A DNA stretch of 64,000 nt. Source: Planotetraspora silvatica (GTDB lineage Bacteria > Actinomycetota > Actinomycetes > Streptosporangiales > Streptosporangiaceae). This document shows, piece by piece, positions 1 to 8,125 of this stretch; within the stretch, counting starts at the first letter, position 1; every line of letters starts with the position of its first letter. The notes under the pieces are model-generated. The model was not told the DNA's origin. It worked only from the letters and a program-made list of their open reading frames with translations, and made no database searches. The translations under genes were made by a program, and so were the position numbers. The stretch is from NCBI RefSeq assembly GCF_016863315.1, contig NZ_BOOQ01000059.1, forward strand, positions 1 through 64,000, in the 5' to 3' direction.

Positions 1-1
1 G

Positions 2-1078
2 CTAGCCGCTGGACGGCAGTTCGCTGAGCGCGACCGTGACCGTGGTGGTCTGGCCGCTGGGGTGGAGGAGCTGGACCTTGACCCGGTTGCCCGGCTTCTG
101 CGTGGCGAGCACCTGGGAGAGGGCGTTCGACGTCGGAGTGGGGATGCCGCCGATGCTGACGATCACGTCGCCGGGCTTGATGCCGGCCTTGGTCGCGCCG
201 CTGCCCGGCGTGACCGCGCCCACCACGGCTCCGATCGGGTTCCCCTCGGTGTCGACGGCCGTGCCCACACGGACGCCCAGCGCGGCGCGACGGCTGTTGA
301 CGACCCGGCCGTACCTGATGATCTGCCCCGCGACGTCCGTGGCCGTGTCGCTGGGAATGGCGAAACCGATGCCGGGTGCCGCGCCCTGCTCGGGATCGAC
401 GGCCGACAACGTCGGGATGCCGATGACCTGGCCGGACAGGTCGACGAGCGCCCCGCCGCTGTTGCCCGGGTTGATGGGAGCCGACGTCTGGATCGCGTTG
501 GTGATCGTCGCTCCGGGTGTCCCGTGCGGCCCCTGGCCGGACACCGTGCGGCCGAGGGCGGACACGATGCCCTGGGTCACGCTGCCGGAGAAGCCCAGGG
601 GATTGCCCATGGCGAGCACGATCTGACCGACCTGGAGTTGCGCCGATCGGCCGAAGGTCGCGGGGGTGAGCCCGCGGGCGTCCTCGACCCGGATCATCGC
701 CAGGTCGCCGGCGCGGAAGGTGTTGACGAGGGTGGCCTTCCTCGGCTGGCCCCCGCTCGCGAGGGTGACCTGGAACTCGCGGGCCGTGCCGACGACATGG
801 GCGTTCGTCACGATGTGACCCAACGTGTCGTACACGATCCCGGACCCGAGGCCCTGTGCCGTGGTGATCTGCACGATGGACGGGAGGACCTTCTTGATCA
901 CCTGCTCGAGGGCGCTCTCGAGTGCGACCGCCTCGGGAGCGCCCGACGGCGGCACGGGCGTGGTCGTCGACCGTGCCGCGGGAGCCGTTCCCAGGCTGTC
1001 CGTGACACCCCCGCAGGAGGAGATCGCGACCATCGCCAGCGCCACCGCGACGCGGGTGGCCCCCCGTGAGAAATCCAT
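2..1078 (-). CDS. HtrA/DegP-like S1C serine protease, lipoprotein
   Basis: Secreted trypsin-like protease with a PDZ domain, 358 aa, probably an envelope quality-control protease. The N-terminus is a lipoprotein signal (hydrophobic stretch, then I-S-S-C with Cys22 as the lipidated residue), so the enzyme should be anchored outside the membrane, not held by the transmembrane helix common in actinobacterial HtrA. The triad is visible: His94 in TNAHVV, Asp125 in AGDLAMI and Ser207 in PGNSGGALVD. Residues ~265-350 form a PDZ domain (GVRVG ... AGIKPGDVIVSIGG). The stop codon lies at the very edge of the window, so the gene is complete. It is transcribed away from the next gene, with 170 bp between the starts. 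Confidence 0.93.
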   Translation of the reverse strand: MDFSRGATRVAVALAMVAISSCGGVTDSLGTAPAARSTTTPVPPSGAPEAVALESALEQVIKKVLPSIVQITTAQGLGSGIVYDTLGHIVTNAHVVGTAREFQVTLASGGQPRKATLVNTFRAGDLAMIRVEDARGLTPATFGRSAQLQVGQIVLAMGNPLGFSGSVTQGIVSALGRTVSGQGPHGTPGATITNAIQTSAPINPGNSGGALVDLSGQVIGIPTLSAVDPEQGAAPGIGFAIPSDTATDVAGQIIRYGRVVNSRRAALGVRVGTAVDTEGNPIGAVVGAVTPGSGATKAGIKPGDVIVSIGGIPTPTSNALSQVLATQKPGNRVKVQLLHPSGQTTTVTVALSELPSSG

Positions 1079-1248
1079 GCTCTCTGTCTATCGATGCCGG
1101 CGACGGGTATCCAAGCAACGCGCCCGGGGTCGCCGTGGCGGTGACCTGGGCCGTTCCATTGCGAGGGGAATCGGGGACCATCGGGAACGCCGCTGAAGCG
1201 TGATGCGAGTATCCGCAAAGGCCGTCATTTCTGTCGTAACCTGCCTGC

Positions 1249-2298
1249 ATGGCTGAGGGCGATGCGAACCCGGCCGGACGTGACAGGTCCGGCGAACTCT
1301 TCGTCCGTTCCTACGACGCCCCCACGACGCCCATGCCGCGTGTGGGCCCCGACGGGCTCGGCCAGAGTGCGCGGCCCGGAGGCTCCGCTCGCAGGCTTGG
1401 TCCCACCCAGGACCGCATCGTCGCCGGCGGTCGTGTCGCTGGCACGGGCGGGAACCCCGAGGGCTCTGGCGGTCGCGGGACCGGCCTGGGCGGTGGGCCC
1501 GACGGTCGCGGTTCCACGCCCGGCCCCGGCAACGCCTCCCGAGGCGGCCGCCACAGTGGCGGGGGAGCCCGCAAAGAGCCCGTGGGCCGCTACGTGGCCA
1601 TCGCGGTCGTGGCGACGATCGTGGCGGCGGGCATCCTCGGCCTCCTCTACTTCCCCAAGGAGTCGACCGGGGTCGACCAGCTCTACCAGGCGAAGGTCCA
1701 GGTCGGCCCGTCGGATGTCGCCGACCCGAGTGTGACGCCGAAGCCGCCGGCGTCGGCGGTGCCCACGCTTCCCGCGAGCAGCGTGGAACTCGCGACCTTC
1801 GCCGGGCGGGCCACGACAGTGACGTCATCGGTAGCCGACCAGAAATCCGGCATCGGCTACGCGAAGCTCGGCCTGCCGTGGCAGGCGGCGGCCCCGGCGC
1901 CGTTCTCGTTCGTTCAGCGGTCCGGCCTCGAGGGGCCGGCGCAGGCGATGATCGCCTCGAGTCCCCTTCCGGGCGCTGTGCCGAAGCGGCTCGACGATCT
2001 TTCCGACTACCGGTACTACGCCGAGAAGGCGGCCAAGTGGACGCTGCGCCGCCAGCCGGAGGGCAGCAGGCTCGTGTGGACCGCCTCGCAGCCGGCGGCG
2101 CACGGCACCGGCTGGCTGCTGGGCTACAAGATCACTTACCTGGTCGACGGCGAGAAGCACGCGTCCCGGGCGATCGTGGTCGTGGTCGGAGCGGCAGGCA
2201 GGCAGAAGCCGGCCATGGTGTTCGCGACCGTGCCGGACACCGACAAGGCCCTGCTCCCTGATCTGAATACTCTCGCGCAGAGCATCCGCCCGATCTAG
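1249..2298 (+). CDS. Single-pass membrane protein of unknown function
   Basis: A 349-aa protein I cannot assign to a family. Residues 1-110 are Gly/Pro/Arg-rich and probably disordered, with several RGG-like stretches. One transmembrane helix at ~115-135 (VAIAVVATIVAAGILGLLYF) is followed by a ~210-aa presumed extracytoplasmic domain. The topology suggests a short disordered cytoplasmic tail and an external domain. The ATG follows an AT-poor spacer without an obvious ribosome binding site. It is divergent from the HtrA-like gene, so a shared role at the cell surface is possible but unproven. Confidence 0.8.
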   Translation: MAEGDANPAGRDRSGELFVRSYDAPTTPMPRVGPDGLGQSARPGGSARRLGPTQDRIVAGGRVAGTGGNPEGSGGRGTGLGGGPDGRGSTPGPGNASRGGRHSGGGARKEPVGRYVAIAVVATIVAAGILGLLYFPKESTGVDQLYQAKVQVGPSDVADPSVTPKPPASAVPTLPASSVELATFAGRATTVTSSVADQKSGIGYAKLGLPWQAAAPAPFSFVQRSGLEGPAQAMIASSPLPGAVPKRLDDLSDYRYYAEKAAKWTLRRQPEGSRLVWTASQPAAHGTGWLLGYKITYLVDGEKHASRAIVVVVGAAGRQKPAMVFATVPDTDKALLPDLNTLAQSIRPI

Positions 2299-2314
2299 CC
2301 CGCGAACCTTCTTC

Positions 2315-2329
2315 TAGAATATGGTTCTA
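2315..2329. promoter_or_regulatory. Inverted repeat upstream of acyl-CoA dehydrogenase
   Basis: A perfect 5+5 inverted repeat, TAGAA-TATGG-TTCTA, lies 27 bp before the acyl-CoA dehydrogenase start. The arms match those of KstR-type TetR operators (TAGAAC-NN-GTTCTA), but the spacer is 5 bp where KstR sites have 4. It may instead be the operator of another lipid-responsive TetR regulator, or TAGAAT may be a -10 element. Confidence 0.45.
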
Positions 2330-2355
2330 TACGGGTCTAGTGGTGGAGGAATCAC

Positions 2356-4563
2356 ATGGCGATCGGGCTGAGCGAGGAGCATGAGGCGCTCCGCGAGTCG
2401 GTGGCGGGATGGGCCGAGCGGAACATCCCCGTCGAGGTGGTCCGCGGTTCCGTCGGAGATCTCAGTGGCTCGGGCACCGAGGAACGGCCGGCCTTCTGGT
2501 CGGGTCTCGCCGACCAGGGTCTGCTCGGACTGCACATCCCCGAGGAGCACGGCGGTTCCGGCTACGGCCTGCTCGAGGCCGCCGTCGTGATCGAGGCGCT
2601 GTCCGAGCGCGTGGCCCCGGGGCCGCTGGTGCCGACCGTGCTGGCGAGTGCCGCGATCCTCGCGTCCAGCGGCAAGGCGCACGCCAAGCTGCTGCCCGGT
2701 CTCGCCGACGGGTCGCTGACGGGCGCGGTCGCCCTTGGCGGCTCCCTGACGGGCGTGCGCGAGGACGGCGTGCTGACGATCAGCGGTGCCGCCGAGCCGG
2801 TGCTCGGCGCGGCTCTCGCCGACGTGCTCGTCCTGCCGGTCTCGACGGACCTCGGCGAGGAGTGGGTGGCGATCGACGCCGATCAGGCGACGATCACCCC
2901 GGCGAAGCCGCTCGACCTCACCCGCGGTGTCGCGAAGGTGGAGGTCGAAGGGCTGGCCGTACCGGAGGAGAGGGTCCTCGACGGGCTCGAGGGCCCCGAT
3001 GTCCTCAACCTCGCGGCGATCGTCCTCGGCGCGGACGCGATCGGCGTCGCGGCCTGGTGCGTGGCGGCCGCGGCCGACTACGCCAAGGTCCGGGTGCAGT
3101 TCGGCCGGCCGATCGGGCAGTTCCAGGGCATCAAGCACAAGCTCTCCCGGATGCTCGTCGTGCTGGAGCAGGCGAGGGCGACCGTCTGGGACGCCACCAG
3201 GGCGACCGGGGACGAACTCGCCTACGCGGCGGCGATCGCCGGGGTGACGGCTCCCGACGCGGCGGTCCAGTGCGCCAAGGACGCCATCCAGATCTTCGGC
3301 GGGATCGGCTACACCTTCGAACACGAGGCGCACCTCTACTATCGGCGGGCGCTCACGATCCGGGCGCTGCTCGGGTCGTCGGCGGAGTGGGCCGAGACCG
3401 TCGCCTCGCTCGCGCTGGACGGCGTGACGCGCGAGATGGAGATCGACCTGCCCGCGGAGTCCGAGTCGCGGCGGGCCGCCATCCGCGCCGAACTGGCCGA
3501 GATCGCCGCGCTCGAGGGTGCGGAGCAGAAGCGGGCGCTGGCCGGCGCCGGTTTCGTCATGTCGCACCTGCCGAGGCCGTGGGGCCGCGGGGCGACGCCG
3601 CTGGAGCAGGTGCTCATCCACCAGGAGATCAGGGCGGCCAAGATCAAGCTGCCTCAGATGATCATCGGTGCGTGGGTGGTGCCCTCCCTCGTCTCCTACG
3701 GCACGCCGGAGCAGCAGGAGCGGTTCCTGCCCAAGACGCTGAGCGGCGAGATGATCTGGTGCCAGCTCTTCTCCGAGCCGGGCGCGGGCTCCGACCTGGC
3801 CTCGCTGCAGATGAAGGCCGAGAAGGTCGAGGGCGGCTGGAAGCTCAACGGCCAGAAGATCTGGACGTCGGTCGCCCACGTGGCCGAATGGGGCATCTGT
3901 ATCGCCCGCTCGGACAGCTCGAAGCCCAAGCACGACGGCATCACCTACTTCCTCGTCGACATGAAGGGGCCCGGCGTCACCGTCCGGCCGCTGACCGAGA
4001 TGACGGGGGAGAACCTGTTCAACGAGGTCTTCCTCGACGACGTCTTCGTGCCCGACGACCTCGTGGTCGGCAACGTCGACGAGGGCTGGAAGGTGGCGCG
4101 CAACACGCTGTCGAACGAGCGTGTGTCGCTGTCGGCCGGTTCGGGCGGAACCGGCGCCTCGGTGACCGACCTCCTCGGTCTGGTGGGCAGGCTCGGGCGG
4201 GAGTTGACGCCGGTGGAGCGGTGCCGACTGGCCGACGTGGTGTGCGAGGGGCACTCGATCAACGCGCTGTCCCTGCGCGTGACGCTCAAGCAACTCGCGG
4301 GCGCGGAGCCCGGCGCCGATGCGTCGGTGCGCAAGCTCCTGTCCACCTCTCACGCGCAGCACGTGTCGGAGACGGCCGTGGACCTGCTCGGCTCCGGGGC
4401 GGTCGTCGCGGCCGACTGGAAGCTCGGTGACGGGGGTTACTGGAACCGCGCCGTCCTCGCCACCCGGGCGATGACGATCTACGGCGGAACGACCGAGGTG
4501 CAGCTCAACATCATCGGCGAACGCATGCTGGGCCTGCCGCGCGACCCCGAGCCCGGCAAATAG
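2356..4563 (+). CDS. Two-domain acyl-CoA dehydrogenase (FadE34-like)
   Basis: A 735-aa flavoenzyme with two acyl-CoA dehydrogenase modules in one chain, about twice the usual ~380 aa. The N-terminal half (~1-360) ends with the family segment AIQIFGGIGYTFEHEAHLYY. The C-terminal half (~370-735) carries the substrate/FAD-binding segment FSEPGAGSDLASLQMKA and ends with IYGGTTEVQLNIIGERMLGLP. This layout is that of mycobacterial FadE34-type enzymes, which dehydrogenate steroid side-chain acyl-CoAs, and it fits the steroid-type block at 35-42.5 kb. The ATG has a GGAGG ribosome binding site 7 bp upstream. It is probably monocistronic, since a strong hairpin follows the stop. The exact substrate is inferred. 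Confidence 0.9.
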   Translation: MAIGLSEEHEALRESVAGWAERNIPVEVVRGSVGDLSGSGTEERPAFWSGLADQGLLGLHIPEEHGGSGYGLLEAAVVIEALSERVAPGPLVPTVLASAAILASSGKAHAKLLPGLADGSLTGAVALGGSLTGVREDGVLTISGAAEPVLGAALADVLVLPVSTDLGEEWVAIDADQATITPAKPLDLTRGVAKVEVEGLAVPEERVLDGLEGPDVLNLAAIVLGADAIGVAAWCVAAAADYAKVRVQFGRPIGQFQGIKHKLSRMLVVLEQARATVWDATRATGDELAYAAAIAGVTAPDAAVQCAKDAIQIFGGIGYTFEHEAHLYYRRALTIRALLGSSAEWAETVASLALDGVTREMEIDLPAESESRRAAIRAELAEIAALEGAEQKRALAGAGFVMSHLPRPWGRGATPLEQVLIHQEIRAAKIKLPQMIIGAWVVPSLVSYGTPEQQERFLPKTLSGEMIWCQLFSEPGAGSDLASLQMKAEKVEGGWKLNGQKIWTSVAHVAEWGICIARSDSSKPKHDGITYFLVDMKGPGVTVRPLTEMTGENLFNEVFLDDVFVPDDLVVGNVDEGWKVARNTLSNERVSLSAGSGGTGASVTDLLGLVGRLGRELTPVERCRLADVVCEGHSINALSLRVTLKQLAGAEPGADASVRKLLSTSHAQHVSETAVDLLGSGAVVAADWKLGDGGYWNRAVLATRAMTIYGGTTEVQLNIIGERMLGLPRDPEPGK

Positions 4564-4566
4564 TCT

Positions 4567-4613
4567 CGGCGGTCACGCGGCAGGTCTTCCCCCTTCCGGC
4601 CGCGTGACCGCCG
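4567..4613 (+). terminator. Intrinsic terminator-like hairpin
   Basis: A perfect 15-bp stem, CGGCGGTCACGCGGC paired with its complement at 4599-4613, encloses a 17-nt pyrimidine-rich loop. It starts 4 bp after the acyl-CoA dehydrogenase stop. There is no U-tract, which is common for actinomycete terminators. Confidence 0.75.
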
Positions 4614-4660
4614 TGGTGCATCCGAGCTGTTCTGGGGAGATGAGCCCTAGCCTGTACGGC

Positions 4661-6220
4661 ATGCGGCCATCCTCCAGATTCGTGCGCTTCGCGCCGGCCG
4701 CACTGGGGCTCGTCCTCGGCCTGCTCGCACTGGGGCCGGCGCTCGGGCCGGGCTTCACGCTGCGCTACGACATGGTGTTCGTCCCCGACCCCGTGTGGGG
4801 GTCGTACGGGGGCGGGTTCCCCAGGGCCGTGCCGAGCGACCAGGTCGTGGCGTTGTTGTCGGCGGTCCTTCCCGGGCAGATCGTCCAGAAGGCCGTCCTG
4901 CTGGGAATCTTCGTGCTGGCCGCGTCGGGGGCGGCGGCGCTGGTCCCCTCGGACAGGACGGCCGCGCGCCTCGCGGCCGCCGCGTTCTACGCCTGGAACG
5001 CCTACCTCGCCCAGCGTCTGCTGCTCGGGCAGTGGGCGCTGCTCCTCGGCTTCGCGGGCCTCCCCTGGGCCGTACGGGCGGCGGCGCGGGGCGGCGCCCT
5101 CCGGCTGGCCGCCGCGCTGCTCCCGGCCGCCGTGGGAGGCTTCCAGGCCATGCTCGTCACCGCTGTGGCCGTACTGCCGGTGGCGGCGTTCCGTTCCGCG
5201 GACGGGTGGCGGGCCCGCGTCCGCGGGGTTCTCGGGAGCGCGGCCACGATCGCGGTGCTCAGCCTGCCGTGGCTGGTGCCGGCCCTGCGCTCCGACGCGA
5301 TCGCCGACCCGGCCGGGGTCGCGGCGTTCGCGCCGCGGGCCGACGGGCCGTTCGGGACGCTGGGCAGCCTGCTCTGTCTCGGCGGCATCTGGAACGCCGA
5401 GGCCGGCGTCCCCGGCCAGGGCTCCTGGGGGACGGCCGCAGTGCGTCTCGTCCTGACCGCCGTCGCCCTCATCGGGTTCGTACGGCAGGCGCTGCGCCGC
5501 CGGCTTCAGGGAGACGAGTCGTACGTCCGAGGTCTCGCGGTAGCGGCGGCGGCCGGGCTGGTCATCGCGTGCACGGGAGCGTTCGCCCCTCGTGTCCTCC
5601 AGGGTCTGATGGGCGTGTGGGCCGGGTTCGGGCCGTTCCGCGACGGCCAGTTGTACATCGCCCCGCTCGCCCTGGCGCTCGCCGTCGGGTTCGCCGCCGC
5701 GGTGACATGGCTGGACCGGGCCGCCCTCGGCCGGATCGCCTTCGCGGCGGCCGCCGTGCCCGTGCTCGCCCTGCCGACCTTCGCCCTGGGGGCCTTCGGG
5801 AGGCTCGGATCGGCCGAGTACCCGGACGGGTGGCGGGCCGTCCAGGCGATCGTGAACCACGACCCGGCGCCGGGCGCGCTGGTGTCGCTGCCCTGGGGGG
5901 CCTACCGGGCGTTCGGCTGGAACGGCGGCCGGGTGGTGCTCGATCCGGCGACCAAGTCGTTCGCGCGACGGGTCGTATGGGACGACGCGTTGGTGGTGGG
6001 CGTCCCCGGCGGAGGACGCATCCGGGTGGCCTCGGAGGATCCGCTGAACCGCAGAGTCGGGGACCTGGTTTCCGGGAGCGGTCCGCTCACCGCGGCGTTC
6101 GCCGATGAGGGGGTGCGTTATGTCCTGGTGGAAAGCCGAAATCAGAACGCGTTCCTGTCCCGGCTACCTGGAGCGATTCCCGTCTGGCGGGACGCCGAAC
6201 TGCTGCTGATGCGATTGTGA
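4661..6220 (+). CDS. Multi-pass integral membrane protein, possible GT-C fold
   Basis: A protein of ~519 aa with about a dozen hydrophobic helices and no family I can name. After the first helix comes a presumed external loop with acidic residues (LRYDMVFVPDP), and the last ~130 residues look extracytoplasmic. That is the general plan of GT-C glycosyltransferases, and the gene leads into a glycosyltransferase/AftD-like cluster, so a role in moving or linking envelope sugars is plausible but inferred. I take ATG 4661 (MRPSSRFVRF). ATG 4640 and GTG 4604 are also in frame, but 4604 falls inside the preceding terminator stem and 4640 has no properly spaced ribosome binding site. Confidence 0.75.
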   Translation: MRPSSRFVRFAPAALGLVLGLLALGPALGPGFTLRYDMVFVPDPVWGSYGGGFPRAVPSDQVVALLSAVLPGQIVQKAVLLGIFVLAASGAAALVPSDRTAARLAAAAFYAWNAYLAQRLLLGQWALLLGFAGLPWAVRAAARGGALRLAAALLPAAVGGFQAMLVTAVAVLPVAAFRSADGWRARVRGVLGSAATIAVLSLPWLVPALRSDAIADPAGVAAFAPRADGPFGTLGSLLCLGGIWNAEAGVPGQGSWGTAAVRLVLTAVALIGFVRQALRRRLQGDESYVRGLAVAAAAGLVIACTGAFAPRVLQGLMGVWAGFGPFRDGQLYIAPLALALAVGFAAAVTWLDRAALGRIAFAAAAVPVLALPTFALGAFGRLGSAEYPDGWRAVQAIVNHDPAPGALVSLPWGAYRAFGWNGGRVVLDPATKSFARRVVWDDALVVGVPGGGRIRVASEDPLNRRVGDLVSGSGPLTAAFADEGVRYVLVESRNQNAFLSRLPGAIPVWRDAELLLMRL

Positions 6221-6359
6221 GCCGCTTCTCCCTGGTTTTGCGCGCTATACCCGTGAGTAACGTTTTTTATCACGGTTTGACGAATGCTATGGATTATGAC
6301 CTGGATCACGTTCTAGTCTCGGCCCACTGCGGATTCCGCACGTGGAGGGAGAAGCACTC

Positions 6360-6491
6360 GTGTTGAAAGTACTAGCCGCTTTGGTGGTCGGAGCCGTGCT
6401 CGCCGGCCTCGCCTCGGTGGCGGTGGTCAACGTGGCTTCGCCTGCCCCGGCACCGCCGAACAAGCCTCTCTACAACTACGGCGACAGGTGA
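6360..6491 (+). CDS. DUF2613-like 43-aa membrane/secreted peptide
   Basis: A GTG-initiated 43-aa gene too short for ordinary ORF cut-offs. A good ribosome binding site (GGAGGGAG) precedes it. Residues 5-26 form one hydrophobic helix, then comes a Pro/Ala linker and the terminal segment NKPLYNYGDR. The small size, single helix, charged aromatic tail ending in Y-G-(D/N)-R and position before an AftD homologue match the DUF2613 family. In mycobacteria such a peptide (Rv0236A) is encoded next to aftD (Rv0236c). It could be an accessory subunit of the arabinosyltransferase. The function is inferred; the coding call rests on the ribosome binding site, composition and synteny. Confidence 0.7.
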   Translation: MLKVLAALVVGAVLAGLASVAVVNVASPAPAPPNKPLYNYGDR

Positions 6492-6781
6492 GCCGGCGGG
6501 CCTTCCTTCTTTGAGGGCCCTCCTTCATTGAGGAGCGGCCTTCCTTGACGGGCGGCGGCCCGCCGTACCGGACGTCGCAGCCGCGGGAGCGGCGCGGACG
6601 GCTGATGGATTTCCGATGGGCGGGCCCGGATACGCCGGGTCCTCATCCCGTCATGCCCGGATCCGGGCCCGTCCCGGCTCCCCGTCCCCGTTCCGTCCCG
6701 GTTCCCCGTCCTTTGTCAGCGTCCTTTCAGTTCGCGACCGCGACCGGCTCGCCCCGCGCGGTGTCACCCGAAGGAGTGGTC

Positions 6782-8125
6782 GTGGTCGCACAGAGGGCGA
6801 ACACCAACCCCGCGGGGCGCGTCTCGTCTCTCCCGGACCATGACACGGGTCACGACACGGGTCACGACACGGGTCACGACACGGGTCACGACACGGGTCA
6901 CGACACGGGTCACGACACGGAGCGCGGCAGGCCGCAGCTGACCGCCGGGCAACCCACGTCCGCACCGGCTCTGCGCGGCGTGCGTGTGGCACTGCTGAAC
7001 TTCCGGGAACCCTGCCAGTCGGTTGCCGGCGGCGCCGAGGAGTACGCCTGGCAGGTCTCCGTCCACCTGGTCGGGCAGGGCGCCCACGTGCACTTCGTGA
7101 CGAGCAGGGAGCCCGGACAGCCGCGCGCCGAGCGCCGTGACGGCGTCGAGTTGCGGAGGATGGGCAACCGCTACCTCGTCCACCTGCTCGTCCCGCTGTG
7201 GCTGCTGCTGCGGCGCCGGCGGTTCGACCTGGTGGTCGACTGCATGAACGGCATCCCGTTCTTCGCCCCCGTGGTGGTGTCGCGCAGGACCCGGGTGATC
7301 TCCCTGATCCACCACGTCCACGACCGTCAGTTCTACGCGTTCTTCTCCCGGCGGATCGCGCGGATCGGATGCTTCGTCGAAGGGCCGATCGCCCGGCTGG
7401 TCTATCGGCGCTGCCTCACCGTCACGGTGTCGGAGTCGTCGGCCACCGAGTTGCGCGAGCGGCTGCGCTGGCTCGCGCCGATCGAGATCGTCCCGAACGG
7501 CAGCCCGGTGGCCCGGCCGATCGCGCGTGACGCCGTGCCGGGGGACCCGTCCATCGTCTACCTCGGCCGGCTGGTCGGGCACAAACGCGTGGAACGGGTG
7601 GTCGCGCTCGCGGCGGACCTGGCGGGGGACTGGCCGGGGCTGCACGTCCACGTCGTCGGGCGCGGTCCCGAGCTCGGCCCGCTCGCGGCCCGCGCGAACG
7701 AGCCCGACGTGGCCGGGCGGGTGCACCTGCGCGGCTTCCTCGCCGAGGCGGACAAGAACGCCGTGCTCAGCGGTGCCCGCCTCAACGTCACCGCGTCCGA
7801 GTTCGAGGGCTGGGGGCTGACGGTCATCGAAGCGGCGGCGCTCGGCGTGCCCACCGTGGCCTACGACGTCGCGGGCCTGCGCGACTCGGTACGGCACGGC
7901 GTCACCGGCTGGCTGGTCCGCGACGGGGAGAGCCTCGCCGACGTCGTCAGGCTCGCGCTGAAGGAGCTCGGCGACCCCCGTACACGCGCGCGGATGGGGG
8001 CCGCATGCCGGATGTGGGCGCGTGAGTTCACGTGGGGGAAGACCGGCGCTAGCATGACGGGACTAATTGCCACAGAGCTGGAGAAAAGCGGCTCTGGTCC
8101 CCCCTCCCGCGGAGTGGCTCAGTGA
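6782..8125 (+). CDS. GT4-family glycosyltransferase with GHDT repeat N-terminus
   Basis: A cytoplasmic retaining glycosyltransferase of GT-B fold. The N-terminal Rossmann domain begins near VRVALLNFREP and contains GGAEEYAWQVSVHL. The C-terminal domain carries VYLGRLVGHKRVE and the donor-binding motif EFEGWGLTVIEAAALG, with the two glutamates expected of GT4. I choose GTG 6782 (MVAQRANTNP, 447 aa) because AAGGAG lies 5 bp upstream. The frame is open back to 6545 but that stretch looks non-coding. Residues ~20-46 are a low-complexity run of seven HDTG-type units. The stop overlaps the next gene's GTG by 4 bp (GTGA), so it is translationally coupled to the AftD-like gene. Acceptor and donor sugars are unknown. 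Confidence 0.88.
   Translation: MVAQRANTNPAGRVSSLPDHDTGHDTGHDTGHDTGHDTGHDTGHDTERGRPQLTAGQPTSAPALRGVRVALLNFREPCQSVAGGAEEYAWQVSVHLVGQGAHVHFVTSREPGQPRAERRDGVELRRMGNRYLVHLLVPLWLLLRRRRFDLVVDCMNGIPFFAPVVVSRRTRVISLIHHVHDRQFYAFFSRRIARIGCFVEGPIARLVYRRCLTVTVSESSATELRERLRWLAPIEIVPNGSPVARPIARDAVPGDPSIVYLGRLVGHKRVERVVALAADLAGDWPGLHVHVVGRGPELGPLAARANEPDVAGRVHLRGFLAEADKNAVLSGARLNVTASEFEGWGLTVIEAAALGVPTVAYDVAGLRDSVRHGVTGWLVRDGESLADVVRLALKELGDPRTRARMGAACRMWAREFTWGKTGASMTGLIATELEKSGSGPPSRGVAQ
6839..6920 (+). repeat. 12-bp tandem repeat (GHDT-coding minisatellite)
   Basis: Nearly seven in-frame copies of CACGACACGGGT encode His-Asp-Thr-Gly units near the start of the GT4 gene. The first copy has CAT for CAC and the last ends in GAG. 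Copies are otherwise identical, so the repeat is recent or actively homogenised, and copy number probably varies between strains. Confidence 0.95.

Noticed and set aside
2314-4362. A 682-codon minus-strand frame opposite the acyl-CoA dehydrogenase
   Set aside because: Same antisense artefact; no domain, and it begins inside the promoter region of the real gene.
6545-6781. Upstream extension of the GT4 glycosyltransferase
   Set aside because: The extension is Pro/Arg low-complexity with no ribosome binding site near its starts; GTG 6782 has AAGGAG at good spacing.
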